DNA of 64,000 bases from an uncultured Bulleidia sp. (lineage in GTDB: Bacteria; Bacillota_I; Bacilli_A; Erysipelotrichales; Erysipelotrichaceae). Shown in pieces: positions 1-7,420 of this stretch. The translations under genes were made by a program, and so were the position numbers. How positions within the stretch are numbered: the first letter of the stretch is position 1; the number at the start of each line of letters is the position of its first letter. The DNA lies in the NCBI GenBank assembly GCA_934754415.1, contig CAKVIS010000005.1, positions 18,567 through 82,566 on the forward strand, read 5' to 3'. Under the pieces are notes generated by a model, which worked only from the letters and a program-made list of their open reading frames with translations, did not search any database and was not told the origin of the DNA.

Positions 1-393
1 CCTGACAAACATAAAATATCTCTGTATAAAAATCCTGCTTTTCCATATGCAGGTATCAGTATTCTTGTGCTTCTGGCATTACTGTGCATCGGATATATGC
101 TGTATCCCAAACCAGTTTCCTATGTGATAGAGGGAACGTATTCAGATGATCAGAGAACTCTTGAGTTGCTCAACGATGGAACTGCCTCGTTTACAGATAT
201 TGATGGTATTACGTATACTGGATATTATACTGTGTCCAATGATACTCATGTTATAGATGTTGGAATGGCAGATCAAAGTGGAAAAAGTGTGGAAATGCAG
301 GTTATACTGGAAAATACAGAAGCTGTTATTTTCCAGAAAAAGAGTAATTATCAGGCTTTGCGGTACAGGCTGATGTATACAAAGGAGGGATAG
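1..393 (+). CDS. C-terminal part of a single-pass membrane protein (5' end outside window)
   Basis: The reading frame is open from base 1 to a TAG at 391-393, so this is the 3' end of a gene that starts before the window. The visible 130 residues show a short charged stretch, one hydrophobic membrane segment (about residues 17-36 of the visible part), then about 95 residues rich in Thr, Tyr, Asp and Val that look like a small beta-rich extracytoplasmic domain. An internal GTG at 67 lies inside the membrane segment and is not a credible start. I do not recognise the family. No terminator is obvious after the stop. The domain could be a substrate-sensing or lipoprotein-like module, but nothing in the sequence decides that. 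Confidence 0.6.
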   Translation, partial: PDKHKISLYKNPAFPYAGISILVLLALLCIGYMLYPKPVSYVIEGTYSDDQRTLELLNDGTASFTDIDGITYTGYYTVSNDTHVIDVGMADQSGKSVEMQVILENTEAVIFQKKSNYQALRYRLMYTKEG

Positions 394-537
394 GAAATAC
401 AGATTTTTCTTAAAATGCTATAAGCAAAATTTGTTATAACTCTGGCAAGTATCTTATGTGATGGTTCGTGGTTTTGTGGGGAAAAGAATGCAAAAATAAT
501 TTTACTGGGAGAATCGAAGATGTATGCGATTGCATTG

Positions 538-564
538 TATAATGCTAAGAACGGTTAGTTCTTA
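538..564 (+). promoter_or_regulatory. mupG promoter -10 with overlapping operator-like dyad
   Basis: A consensus TATAAT lies at 538-543. Directly behind it is a perfect inverted repeat, TAAGAAC (546-552), a 5-nt centre and GTTCTTA (558-564). The expected transcription start (about 550) falls inside the dyad, where a repressor would block initiation. The -35 region is weak. The rest of the 394-637 gap shows no coding potential. An amino-sugar regulator (RpiR/MurR or GntR type) is a plausible ligand, by inference only. Confidence 0.5.
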
Positions 565-637
565 AATAAGCTGAGGTGCATAACTTTGTGGCAAATTGAG
601 TCTTTAGATAAAAATGACTCTGAAAGGTGAAGAAAAA

Positions 638-1726
638 ATGAAAAGATTAGGTATTTCCGTATATCCGGAACACTCCAAAAAGGAGGAAATGTATGCATAT
701 ATTCGCAAAGCGGGTAAATTAGGTTTCAGAAGAGTATTTACATGCTTTTTAAGCGTTAATGAAGATGTGGATGCTCTGGTGAAGAATTTCTCTGAATTAT
801 GCAGTGTGGCTCATGAGAATGATATGGCTGTTTCTGTAGATACAAATCCTGATGTTTTTAAAAAGCTAGGTGCTACGCCATATGATCTGTCTGTCTTTAA
901 AAAAATTGGTTTTGATATTATTCGCTTAGACGGTCATTTTGGAGATCAGGAAGATATTGCCATTACACACAATTCTTATGGACTGAAAATTGAATATAAT
1001 GCTTCAGGATCTATCAATATCCCATTTATGATTCAATGTGGTGCAGATCAGGAAAATATGTGTATGTGTTCTAACTTCTTCCCTCAAAGACATACAGGTA
1101 TGGGGTTACAAAGATATATTGACCTGCATTCTTTCTATAAGAAGACAGGGTTACGTGTGGCAAGTTTCATTTCCTCCAATCAGGAAAATACATTTGGTCC
1201 GTGGCCTGTATTTGATGGTCTTCCAACAATCGAGATGCATAGAGATCTTCCGGTAGACCTGCAGTTAAGGCATATGAATGCCATGAATTATTGTCAGGAT
1301 ATTCTGATTGGCAACTGTTATGCCTCAGATGAAGAACTGGAAACTCTGTCTAAAACAGATCTTACCAAGATCAATATGAAAGTTGAACTTGAAAAAGATA
1401 TTACAGATACAGAAAAAGAAATCATTTTTTATTCCAAACATGAGTCCAGAGATGACTGTAATGATTTAATTGTACGTTCTTCCATGCCTAGAGTTATTTT
1501 CAAGGGAAAACCAATCCCTGAAAGAAAGAGAGAATCTGCAATGGTACACAGGGGAGACCTTGTTATCGTTAACGATAATCTTGAACATTACAGAGGTGAA
1601 ATCTGGATTATTCTCAAAGATATGGAATTATCCAACCAGTACAATGTAGTGGGTCATCTGAAAGAGAATGAAGATATTCTTCTCGACTGGATCAAACCTA
1701 GATATGCATTTGGTTTTATTGAATAA
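638..1726 (+). CDS. mupG: MupG-family 6-phospho-N-acetylmuramidase (DUF871)
   Basis: The 362-residue product opens with MKRLGISVYPEHSKKEE, characteristic of the DUF871/MupG family: an N-terminal TIM-barrel domain (about 1-235) followed by a small beta-barrel domain. Characterised MupG cleaves MurNAc-6-phosphate-GlcNAc in the cytoplasm, so the likely role is recovery of peptidoglycan fragments. I chose ATG 638 because AAGGTGA (624-630) lies at a proper distance; an upstream in-frame ATG at 614 lacks a ribosome site and would add eight poorly conserved residues. There is no murQ, murP or murR next to it, so uptake and regulation must be encoded elsewhere. It stands alone between a dyad-bearing promoter and a bidirectional terminator. 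Confidence 0.82.
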   Translation: MKRLGISVYPEHSKKEEMYAYIRKAGKLGFRRVFTCFLSVNEDVDALVKNFSELCSVAHENDMAVSVDTNPDVFKKLGATPYDLSVFKKIGFDIIRLDGHFGDQEDIAITHNSYGLKIEYNASGSINIPFMIQCGADQENMCMCSNFFPQRHTGMGLQRYIDLHSFYKKTGLRVASFISSNQENTFGPWPVFDGLPTIEMHRDLPVDLQLRHMNAMNYCQDILIGNCYASDEELETLSKTDLTKINMKVELEKDITDTEKEIIFYSKHESRDDCNDLIVRSSMPRVIFKGKPIPERKRESAMVHRGDLVIVNDNLEHYRGEIWIILKDMELSNQYNVVGHLKENEDILLDWIKPRYAFGFIE

Positions 1727-1769
1727 GCGTGCCGAAGATGGTCAGTAATGATCATCTTTTTAAAACGTA

Positions 1770-1796
1770 AAAAGGTAGTTTTTTCAACTACCTTTT
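1770..1796. terminator. Bidirectional terminator between mupG and nrdG
   Basis: Perfect 11-bp hairpin AAAAGGTAGTT / AACTACCTTTT with a 5-nt loop. A/T runs on both flanks let it serve both convergent genes; the last nrdG codons lie inside it. Confidence 0.8.
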
Positions 1797-2315
1797 GACT
1801 TCTTTTAAGACAATTCTGTGCTGTTTTAAAGTTTCCTGCATATTGATGACCCTCTGATTTTCACTTCCTCTGAAACTCAGAGAGATATTTTTGAGCTCAT
1901 CTACAAAAGGCCCATCAACCAGTACATCCAGATAAGATACCATTTCATCTGTAGTATCAAAGTATCTTTTACCATTAGGTACCAGATCTCTGTCGTAGAT
2001 AAATCCTGTATAAGACCAGATGGTTTTATCCGGATACATTTGTTTTACTTTACGTAAGAGGGGCAGAAGTGCTTTTTGATTTTCCTGTTCAAAAGGTTCT
2101 CCACCAAGCAAGGTTAATCCCTCAATATAGTCTGGTTTTAAGGCTTCCAGGATCTCTTTCTCTGTTTCCTGGGTATATTCCTGCCCATAGTGAAAGTTCC
2201 ATGTTTCAGGCTGAAAACAGTTTTTACAGTGATTTGTGCATCCTGAAACAAAGAGGGTAACTCTTACGCCTTCTCCGTCAGCAATATCATATTTTTTAAT
2301 TGTTCCATAGTACAT
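1788..2315 (-). CDS. nrdG: Anaerobic ribonucleotide reductase activating protein
   Basis: Radical-SAM activase of about 175 residues, the normal NrdG size. It uses SAM and a 4Fe-4S cluster to generate the glycyl radical on NrdD. The cluster motif CTNHCKNC (CxxxCxxC) is near residue 26 and a GGEPFE SAM-binding motif follows near residue 95. I prefer the ATG at 2315: the GGAG on the minus strand is 9 nt from it but only 3 nt from the alternative ATG at 2321. The gene follows nrdD by about 50 nt on the same strand, with a hairpin in the gap, so the pair is probably co-transcribed with partial attenuation. A CxxxC-type radical SAM of this size next to nrdD leaves little doubt. Confidence 0.93.
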   Translation of the reverse strand: MYYGTIKKYDIADGEGVRVTLFVSGCTNHCKNCFQPETWNFHYGQEYTQETEKEILEALKPDYIEGLTLLGGEPFEQENQKALLPLLRKVKQMYPDKTIWSYTGFIYDRDLVPNGKRYFDTTDEMVSYLDVLVDGPFVDELKNISLSFRGSENQRVINMQETLKQHRIVLKEVKR

Positions 2316-2336
2316 ATGCATTTTCTCCGGTTAAAG

Positions 2337-2361
2337 AAAAACCACAGAATTTGTGGTTTTT
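2337..2361 (-). terminator. Hairpin between nrdD and nrdG (terminator or attenuator)
   Basis: Perfect 10-bp stem AAAAACCACA / TGTGGTTTTT with a 5-nt loop. On the minus strand it ends in a U-run just upstream of the nrdG ribosome site, so it probably terminates part of the nrdD transcripts and lowers nrdG output. Confidence 0.6.
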
Positions 2362-2370
2362 TCTTTTTAC

Positions 2371-4569
2371 TTATAAATGTAAGACACGTTCTTTGATTTC
2401 TTCGGTTCTTCCCTGATTCCAGTATTGAGTACCGATATATCCGCAGGTACGTCTTGCAACATTCATTGTGTTTTGATCAGTATTACCACAGTTTGGACAT
2501 TTCCAGATTAATTTGTGATTTTCATCTTCTACGATTTGAATTTCTCCGTCATATCCGCATTTCTGACAATAGTCACTCTTGGTGTTCAGTTCTGCGTACA
2601 TGATTGTATTATAGATGTGTTTTATCAATGCAAGTACGGCAGGGATATTGTTCTGCATGTTAGGGACTTCTACATAAGAGATTGCTCCTCCAGGAGATAA
2701 CTGCTGGAATTTAGATTCGAATGTGAGTTTGTCAAATGCGTTGATGTTTTCAGTTACATGGATGTGATAAGAATTAGTGATATAACTTCTGTCTGTAACA
2801 CCTTCAATGATACCAAAACGCTTTTGCAGACATTTTGCAAATTTATAAGTGGTGGATTCCATTGGTGTTCCGTAAACGGAGAAATCAATGTTTGTTTCCT
2901 GTTTCCACTTGTTGCATGCATCGTTTAAGTGTTGCATGACTTTCAGACCAAATTCCTGTCCTTTTTCAGATGTATGAGATTCTTTGGTCATGTATTTTAC
3001 ACATTCATATAATCCGCCATAGCCTAAAGAAATAGTGGAATACCCATTAAATAGCAGTTTATCGATTTTTTCACCTTTTTTAAGTCTTGCAATCGCACCA
3101 TATTGCCATAGGATAGGGGCGACATCGCTTGGTGTTCCAAGCAGTCGGTTGTGACGAATCATTAATGCTTTATAGCATAGATTCAGTCTTTCATCAAATA
3201 ATTTCCAGAAAGTATCGAAATCACCCTTGGAAGAGCATGCTACGTCTACAAGGTTGATAGTAACAACACCCTGGTTAAAACGGCCATAATATTTATGCTT
3301 GCCATCGTAATTCATGGCGCTGGACATATTGCCAAGACCTTTATCTGTAAATCTGTCAGGAGTCAGGAAAGATCTGCATCCCATGCATGGATAGACATCG
3401 CCCTTTAATTCTTTCATAACTTTGGCACTGATATAGTCTGGCACCATTCTTTTTGCAGTACACTCCGCAGCAAGCTTTGTCAGATAGTAATATTTAGAAT
3501 CTTCGTGGATGTTGTCTTCATCAAGGCAATAAATCAACTTAGGAAAAGCAGGGGTGATATATACGCCTTTTTCATTTTTAACACCCAGCATTCTCTGTTT
3601 GAGCATTTCTTCGATAATCAATGCAAGGTCATCTCTTGTCTGGCCTTCAGGAACTTCATCAAGATACATGAATACTGTGACGAATGGTGCCTGACCGTTG
3701 GTTGTCATCAATGTAATAATCTGGTACTGAATGGTCTGTACACCATCTTTAATTTCTTTACGTACACGTTCTTCAGCAACTTTTTTTACCGCTTCATCGT
3801 TAACTTCAATATTAGCTTCAATAAATTCCTGGCGTACATTTTTCAGATGACGCTGTCTTGATACTTCTACGAATGGAGCAAGATGTGCCAGTGTGATTGT
3901 CTGCCCTCCATACTGGTTACTTGCAACCTGAGCAATAATCTGAGTGGCGATATTGCAGGCTGTGGAAAAAGAATGTGGCTTTTCAATCAGAGTTTCAGTA
4001 ATGACTGTACCGTTTTGCAACATATCTTCCAGATTGACAAGACAGCAGTTGTACATTGGCTGAGCAAAGTAATCAGCATCGTGGAAATGTATAATGCCTT
4101 TTTCGTGAGCTTCAATGATTTCCTTTGGCAATAAGAAACGTTTAGTTATATCTTTGGAAACTTCACCGGCCATATAGTCTCTCTGTGTAGAGTTCACTGT
4201 AGGGTTCTTATTGGAGTTTTCCTGTTTGGCTTCTTCGTTATTACGGTCAATCAGAGAAAGGATCTGTTTATCTGTGGAGTTAGCTTTACGTACAAGAGCT
4301 CTTTCATAGCGGTAGGTGATGTAATTCTTTGCGACTGCATAGCCACCTTCAGCCATGATTTCAGTTTCCACCATATCCTGGATTTCTTCCACACCAACAG
4401 ATCTGTGAAGGGAATTGCATTTTTGCAGTACTCTTGAGACAATCTGTGTAATTGTGGAATCATCAATTCTTTTCTTTGGGTTTGTTGCAGCGTTTGCTTT
4501 ACGTACTGCAGCGTCTATTTTTTCAGGGGTGAAAGTAACTTCTTCACCACTTCTTTTAATGACATTCAT
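2371..4569 (-). CDS. nrdD: Anaerobic (class III) ribonucleoside-triphosphate reductase
   Basis: The 732-residue oxygen-sensitive reductase makes dNTPs from NTPs, normally with formate as reductant. Visible parts are an N-terminal ATP-cone (about 1-95, beginning MNVIKRSGEEVTF), the large catalytic barrel, a C-terminal zinc site of two CxxC pairs (CQKCG and CPNCG, about 665-690), and the glycyl-radical loop RTCGYIGT near residue 709, whose Gly is activated by NrdG. Full length for the family, with no missing motif. A GGAGG lies 5-6 nt before ATG 4569. No aerobic class I or II genes appear in the window. The leader holds a dyad and the promoter is flanked by direct repeats, which suggests NrdR-like control (inference). 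Confidence 0.96.
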   Translation of the reverse strand: MNVIKRSGEEVTFTPEKIDAAVRKANAATNPKKRIDDSTITQIVSRVLQKCNSLHRSVGVEEIQDMVETEIMAEGGYAVAKNYITYRYERALVRKANSTDKQILSLIDRNNEEAKQENSNKNPTVNSTQRDYMAGEVSKDITKRFLLPKEIIEAHEKGIIHFHDADYFAQPMYNCCLVNLEDMLQNGTVITETLIEKPHSFSTACNIATQIIAQVASNQYGGQTITLAHLAPFVEVSRQRHLKNVRQEFIEANIEVNDEAVKKVAEERVRKEIKDGVQTIQYQIITLMTTNGQAPFVTVFMYLDEVPEGQTRDDLALIIEEMLKQRMLGVKNEKGVYITPAFPKLIYCLDEDNIHEDSKYYYLTKLAAECTAKRMVPDYISAKVMKELKGDVYPCMGCRSFLTPDRFTDKGLGNMSSAMNYDGKHKYYGRFNQGVVTINLVDVACSSKGDFDTFWKLFDERLNLCYKALMIRHNRLLGTPSDVAPILWQYGAIARLKKGEKIDKLLFNGYSTISLGYGGLYECVKYMTKESHTSEKGQEFGLKVMQHLNDACNKWKQETNIDFSVYGTPMESTTYKFAKCLQKRFGIIEGVTDRSYITNSYHIHVTENINAFDKLTFESKFQQLSPGGAISYVEVPNMQNNIPAVLALIKHIYNTIMYAELNTKSDYCQKCGYDGEIQIVEDENHKLIWKCPNCGNTDQNTMNVARRTCGYIGTQYWNQGRTEEIKERVLHL

Positions 4570-4582
4570 ATGGTAACCTCCG

Positions 4583-4608
4583 AAAATAGTTGGAAACGCA
4601 ACTATTTT
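4583..4608 (-). promoter_or_regulatory. Perfect 10-bp dyad in the nrdD leader
   Basis: AAAATAGTTG and CAACTATTTT flank a 6-nt centre. On the minus strand the structure ends about 5 nt before the nrdD Shine-Dalgarno, inside the predicted 5' leader. It could be an RNA hairpin gating translation or an operator. Confidence 0.5.
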
Positions 4609-4615
4609 TAACTAG

Positions 4616-4654
4616 CAAGCAAATTATACGGCATACAGGAATAAAAACAAGCAA
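4616..4654 (-). promoter_or_regulatory. nrdD promoter flanked by direct repeats 32 bp apart
   Basis: Minus-strand TTGTTT (4645-4650), a 16-nt spacer and TATAAT (4623-4628). The sequence CAAGCAA plus A/T and TT occurs at 4616-4625 and 4648-4657, 32 bp apart and on both sides of the -10. That is about three helical turns, the spacing known for paired NrdR boxes, although the repeats do not match the NrdR consensus as I know it. Confidence 0.5.
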
Positions 4655-4799
4655 TTTGATTCACTTTGGTACATGAAAATTTTAGTGTCATTTTCAGAAA
4701 AGATAAGAAAGAAAGGATGGCAATTAGAAAAATGGATATTCTTCAGAATGGAATTGAAACTTTATTTCCAAAAACAATTCTTGAATGCAGAACAAGTAT

Positions 4800-4807
4800 G
4801 CTAATAT
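4800..4807 (+). promoter_or_regulatory. Possible extended -10 for ffh
   Basis: TGCTAATAT (TGn plus TAATAT at 4802-4807) lies 21 nt before the ffh ATG. Initiation there would leave only the ribosome site as leader. The -35 (TCTTGA, 17-nt spacer) is poor. Confidence 0.3.
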
Positions 4808-4828
4808 AGAAAAGGAAGTGAGGTTTTT

Positions 4829-6244
4829 ATGGCTTTTGATTCTTTAAGTGATCGCCTGAACAGTGCGATGCGTAATGTTGTCGGTAAAGGAAAACTGACA
4901 GATAAAAATATGGAAGATATGCTCAAGGAAGTGCGACTTGCATTACTTGAAGCTGATGTGAATTACAAAATTGTTAAAGACTTTCTGGAGGAAGTCAGAG
5001 AAAAAGCACGTGGTGAAAATGTTCTGAATTCAGTAGAACCAGGAGAGATGCTGGTTAAAATTGTACATGATCAGATTATTGAGTTGCTTGGTAATGAAGA
5101 TGCCGAAGTGCATTTTAAAGAAGAAGGCATTACTACTTTAATGATGGTAGGTTTGCAGGGTACTGGTAAAACAACTTCTGCAGCTAAGATTGCGTCTATC
5201 TTTAAACGTAAAAAAGAACGTCACGTATTGATGATTGCAGCAGACGTTATCAGACCTGCAGCGATTGAACAGTTACAGACACTTGGCAAGGAAATCGAAG
5301 TGGATGTTTTTTCTCTCGGTGCTGAAACAAGTGCGCTTGAAACTGTAAAGCAGGGTATGAACTATGCAAAGGCAAGTGGTTTTGATACGGTTATCATTGA
5401 TACTGCGGGACGTTTACACATTGATGAAGAACTGATGAATGAATTAAAGCAGATTAATGCTCTGGTGCATCCTGATGAAATCTTACTGACTGTAGATGCT
5501 ATGACAGGTCAGGATATTGTCAATGTGGCTGGTGCATTTAAAGATGCACTGCCTCTGACTGGTCTTGTTGTAACCAAGTTCGATGGTGATTCCAGAGGTG
5601 GTGGAGTTCTATCTGTAAAGAAAATTACCAATGTTCCTGTTAAGTTTGTCGGTGAGGGTGAAAAGATTGAAGATATGGACGTCTTCCATCCAGACCGTAT
5701 GGCCGACAGAATTCTTGGAATGGGCGATGTTGTTTCTCTTGTAGAAAAAGCTCAGGAAAAGATGGATATGGAAGAGGCTCAGCGCGCTGCTGAAAAGATG
5801 ATGAACGGGCAGTTTGATCTTGATGACATGCTCAAACAGTTTGAACAGATTGAAAAGATGGGCCCTTTAAGCGGTATTATGAAAATGTTGCCGGGAATGA
5901 ACCAGTATGCTGGTCTGATTGATGAATCCAAAACAGGTGGTGCCATGAAGCACTCTAAAGCTATCATTCAGTCTATGACAAAATGGGAAAGACAGAATCC
6001 GGATAAGATTCGTTCCACCATGAAAAAAAGAATTGCGGCTGGTAGTGGTACATCCTTAAATGATGTCAATAAACTTCTGAATCAGTTTACAAAAATGAAA
6101 AAGACCATGGACAGAGTCGGAGCACTTGGAAGAAGTGGTAACCTTAATGAAGAGAGCCTGGAAAACATGATGAATTCCATGACTAAGCAGGCAAATATTG
6201 ATCCGAAGCAGCTGGAAGAAATGAAGAGAAAATTTAAAATTTAA
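4829..6244 (+). CDS. ffh: Signal recognition particle GTPase
   Basis: The 471-residue SRP54 homologue binds SRP RNA and signal sequences of nascent membrane and secreted proteins and hands them to FtsY. An N-domain helical bundle (1-95) precedes the G-domain with P-loop GLQGTGKTT (108-116), then DTAGR, TKFDGD and a methionine-rich M-domain (about 300-440) containing MLPGMN. Slightly longer than the usual 450 residues. AAGGAAGTGAGG lies before ATG 4829. The ylxM gene that usually precedes ffh in Firmicutes is absent; upstream is the divergent nrdD promoter. It heads the ffh-rpsP-khpA-rimM-trmD block, with an extra promoter before rpsP. Confidence 0.97.
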   Translation: MAFDSLSDRLNSAMRNVVGKGKLTDKNMEDMLKEVRLALLEADVNYKIVKDFLEEVREKARGENVLNSVEPGEMLVKIVHDQIIELLGNEDAEVHFKEEGITTLMMVGLQGTGKTTSAAKIASIFKRKKERHVLMIAADVIRPAAIEQLQTLGKEIEVDVFSLGAETSALETVKQGMNYAKASGFDTVIIDTAGRLHIDEELMNELKQINALVHPDEILLTVDAMTGQDIVNVAGAFKDALPLTGLVVTKFDGDSRGGGVLSVKKITNVPVKFVGEGEKIEDMDVFHPDRMADRILGMGDVVSLVEKAQEKMDMEEAQRAAEKMMNGQFDLDDMLKQFEQIEKMGPLSGIMKMLPGMNQYAGLIDESKTGGAMKHSKAIIQSMTKWERQNPDKIRSTMKKRIAAGSGTSLNDVNKLLNQFTKMKKTMDRVGALGRSGNLNEESLENMMNSMTKQANIDPKQLEEMKRKFKI

Positions 6245-6250
6245 ATTGTT

Positions 6251-6299
6251 AAGGTGTCAAGTGAAAATACTTGACACCTTATTAGATGATGAGTATACT
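6251..6299 (+). promoter_or_regulatory. rpsP promoter whose -35 lies in a 12-bp perfect dyad
   Basis: AAGGTGTCAAGT (6251-6262) and ACTTGACACCTT (6269-6280) form a perfect dyad with a 6-nt centre. Its right arm contains a consensus TTGACA (6271-6276), followed by a 17-nt spacer and TATACT (6294-6299). No T-run follows, so it is not an ordinary terminator. Confidence 0.65.
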
Positions 6300-6326
6300 A
6301 ACTACGAAATCAAGGAGGATATTCAC

Positions 6327-6611
6327 ATGGCAGTTAAATTACGTTTAAAGAGAACAGGTGCTAAGAAAGCACCTAGATACCGTATCGTTGTTGCGGATTC
6401 CCGTACACGTCGTGATGGTCGTGAAATCGAAACAATCGGTTTTATTAACCCAACAACAGAACCTGAAACAGTAGTTGTAGATAAAGAAAAAGCTATGGCT
6501 TGGTTAAAGAATGGTGCTCAGCCTTCTGATACTGTTCGTAACATCTTATCTCGTCAGGGCGTTATGAAAGAGTTCCATGAGCAGAAGCTCGCCGCAAAGG
6601 CAAAGAAGTAA
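6327..6611 (+). CDS. rpsP: 30S ribosomal protein S16
   Basis: The 94-residue S16 is recognised by its N-terminus MAVKLRLKRTGAKKAPRYR and the later DSRTRRDGR segment. It is a small-subunit protein needed for 30S assembly. ATG 6327 is chosen because AAGGAGG (6312-6318) is 8 nt upstream and the conserved protein begins there; the frame stays open upstream to 6246 but that sequence is the promoter region. The gene sits 82 nt after ffh with its own strong promoter and 4 nt before khpA, the standard Firmicute arrangement. Confidence 0.97.
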   Translation: MAVKLRLKRTGAKKAPRYRIVVADSRTRRDGREIETIGFINPTTEPETVVVDKEKAMAWLKNGAQPSDTVRNILSRQGVMKEFHEQKLAAKAKK

Positions 6612-6615
6612 TTCC

Positions 6616-6861
6616 ATGTCAGACTTGGAACAAGTTCTATGGGACCTCATTCAGCCAATGGTCAATGAACCTGAAAAAGTTGAAATCTCTACATCTGAAG
6701 GTGAAAGCGGTAAGGAAATTATTCTTACAGTTAAAGCAAGTGACGATGATGTTGCCCGTCTTATTGGTAAAAAAGGGATTATGGCAAGCAGCTTACGTCA
6801 GGTAATGGGTGTTGCTTCTCATAAATTTGGCAAGAGAGTTTCTATTAAATTCTGCAAGTAA
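6616..6861 (+). CDS. khpA: KH-domain RNA-binding protein KhpA
   Basis: The 81-residue single KH-domain protein has the RNA-binding loop GKKG at about residues 54-57 inside IGKKGIMASSLR. KhpA pairs with KhpB/EloR in Gram-positives and affects cell-division and elongation mRNAs; the partner is not in the window. Start ATG 6616 (MSDLEQ) is 4 nt after the rpsP stop and relies on coupling, as its ribosome site is poor; the earlier in-frame start at 6577 would lie inside rpsP. The position between rpsP and rimM is the conserved one. Confidence 0.93.
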   Translation: MSDLEQVLWDLIQPMVNEPEKVEISTSEGESGKEIILTVKASDDDVARLIGKKGIMASSLRQVMGVASHKFGKRVSIKFCK

Positions 6862-6898
6862 TGAGGAAGGAAGAACATGCGTAAGTGTGTTCTTTTTT

Positions 6899-6907
6899 TG
6901 TTATAAT
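6899..6907 (+). promoter_or_regulatory. Extended -10 promoter abutting rimM (leaderless start)
   Basis: TGTTATAAT, with TATAAT at 6902-6907, ends 6 nt before the rimM ATG. Expected initiation is at or next to the A of ATG, and no Shine-Dalgarno is present. Confidence 0.55.
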
Positions 6908-6913
6908 GAAGCC

Positions 6914-7420
6914 ATGCAATACATAAAGATAGGTAAAATAGTAACCACCCACGGTATCAGGGGTGAAGTGAAAATTCAGTCATATTCTGATTTTGATACA
7001 GAAAGATACAGAAAAGGTGCATGTGTTTACATATGCAGTGAAGGAAATTACATTCCTTTTGTCGTACATTCCTATAGAGTACATAAAGGGTATCCTTTAG
7101 TAGCGTTTGAAGAAAATCTGGACATCAATAAGATTGAACAGTATAAAAACTGTGATGTTTTCATTGATAAAAGTGAAAGAAAACCACTGACGGATGGCAG
7201 ATATTATGTGCAGGATCTTCTTGGACTTACAGTAAAAGATGAAGAAGGAAACATCATAGGTACTGTACTGGATGTGGAGGAAACCCTTGGCGCACAGAAG
7301 AATCTTCGTATACGTACTGAAAAAAAGGAGGTTCTGGTTCCGTATGTACCTGCTTTTGTGAAAGAGGTAAATCTTGAATCTGAAATTATTGTGATACATG
7401 TGGTAGAGGGATTGCTATGA
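6914..7420 (+). CDS. rimM: Ribosome maturation factor RimM
   Basis: The 168-residue 16S rRNA processing factor assists 30S head assembly around S19. The N-terminal RimM domain begins MQYIKIGKIVTTHGIRGEVK and is followed by a PRC-barrel (about 95-168, with YYVQDLLGLTV). ATG 6914 begins the conserved protein; the frame is open back to 6809, but that part overlaps khpA and the promoter. There is no ribosome site before the ATG, only a TATAAT, so transcripts from that promoter would be leaderless, while read-through from khpA would use coupling. Overlaps trmD by the ATGA tetranucleotide. Confidence 0.95.
   Translation: MQYIKIGKIVTTHGIRGEVKIQSYSDFDTERYRKGACVYICSEGNYIPFVVHSYRVHKGYPLVAFEENLDINKIEQYKNCDVFIDKSERKPLTDGRYYVQDLLGLTVKDEEGNIIGTVLDVEETLGAQKNLRIRTEKKEVLVPYVPAFVKEVNLESEIIVIHVVEGLL

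Noticed and set aside
4717..4809. Thirty-codon open frame between nrdD and ffh (starts MAIRKMDILQ)
   Set aside because: GAAAGG touches the ATG with no proper spacing, no known family, and the possible ffh -10 lies in its end. Not supported as a gene.
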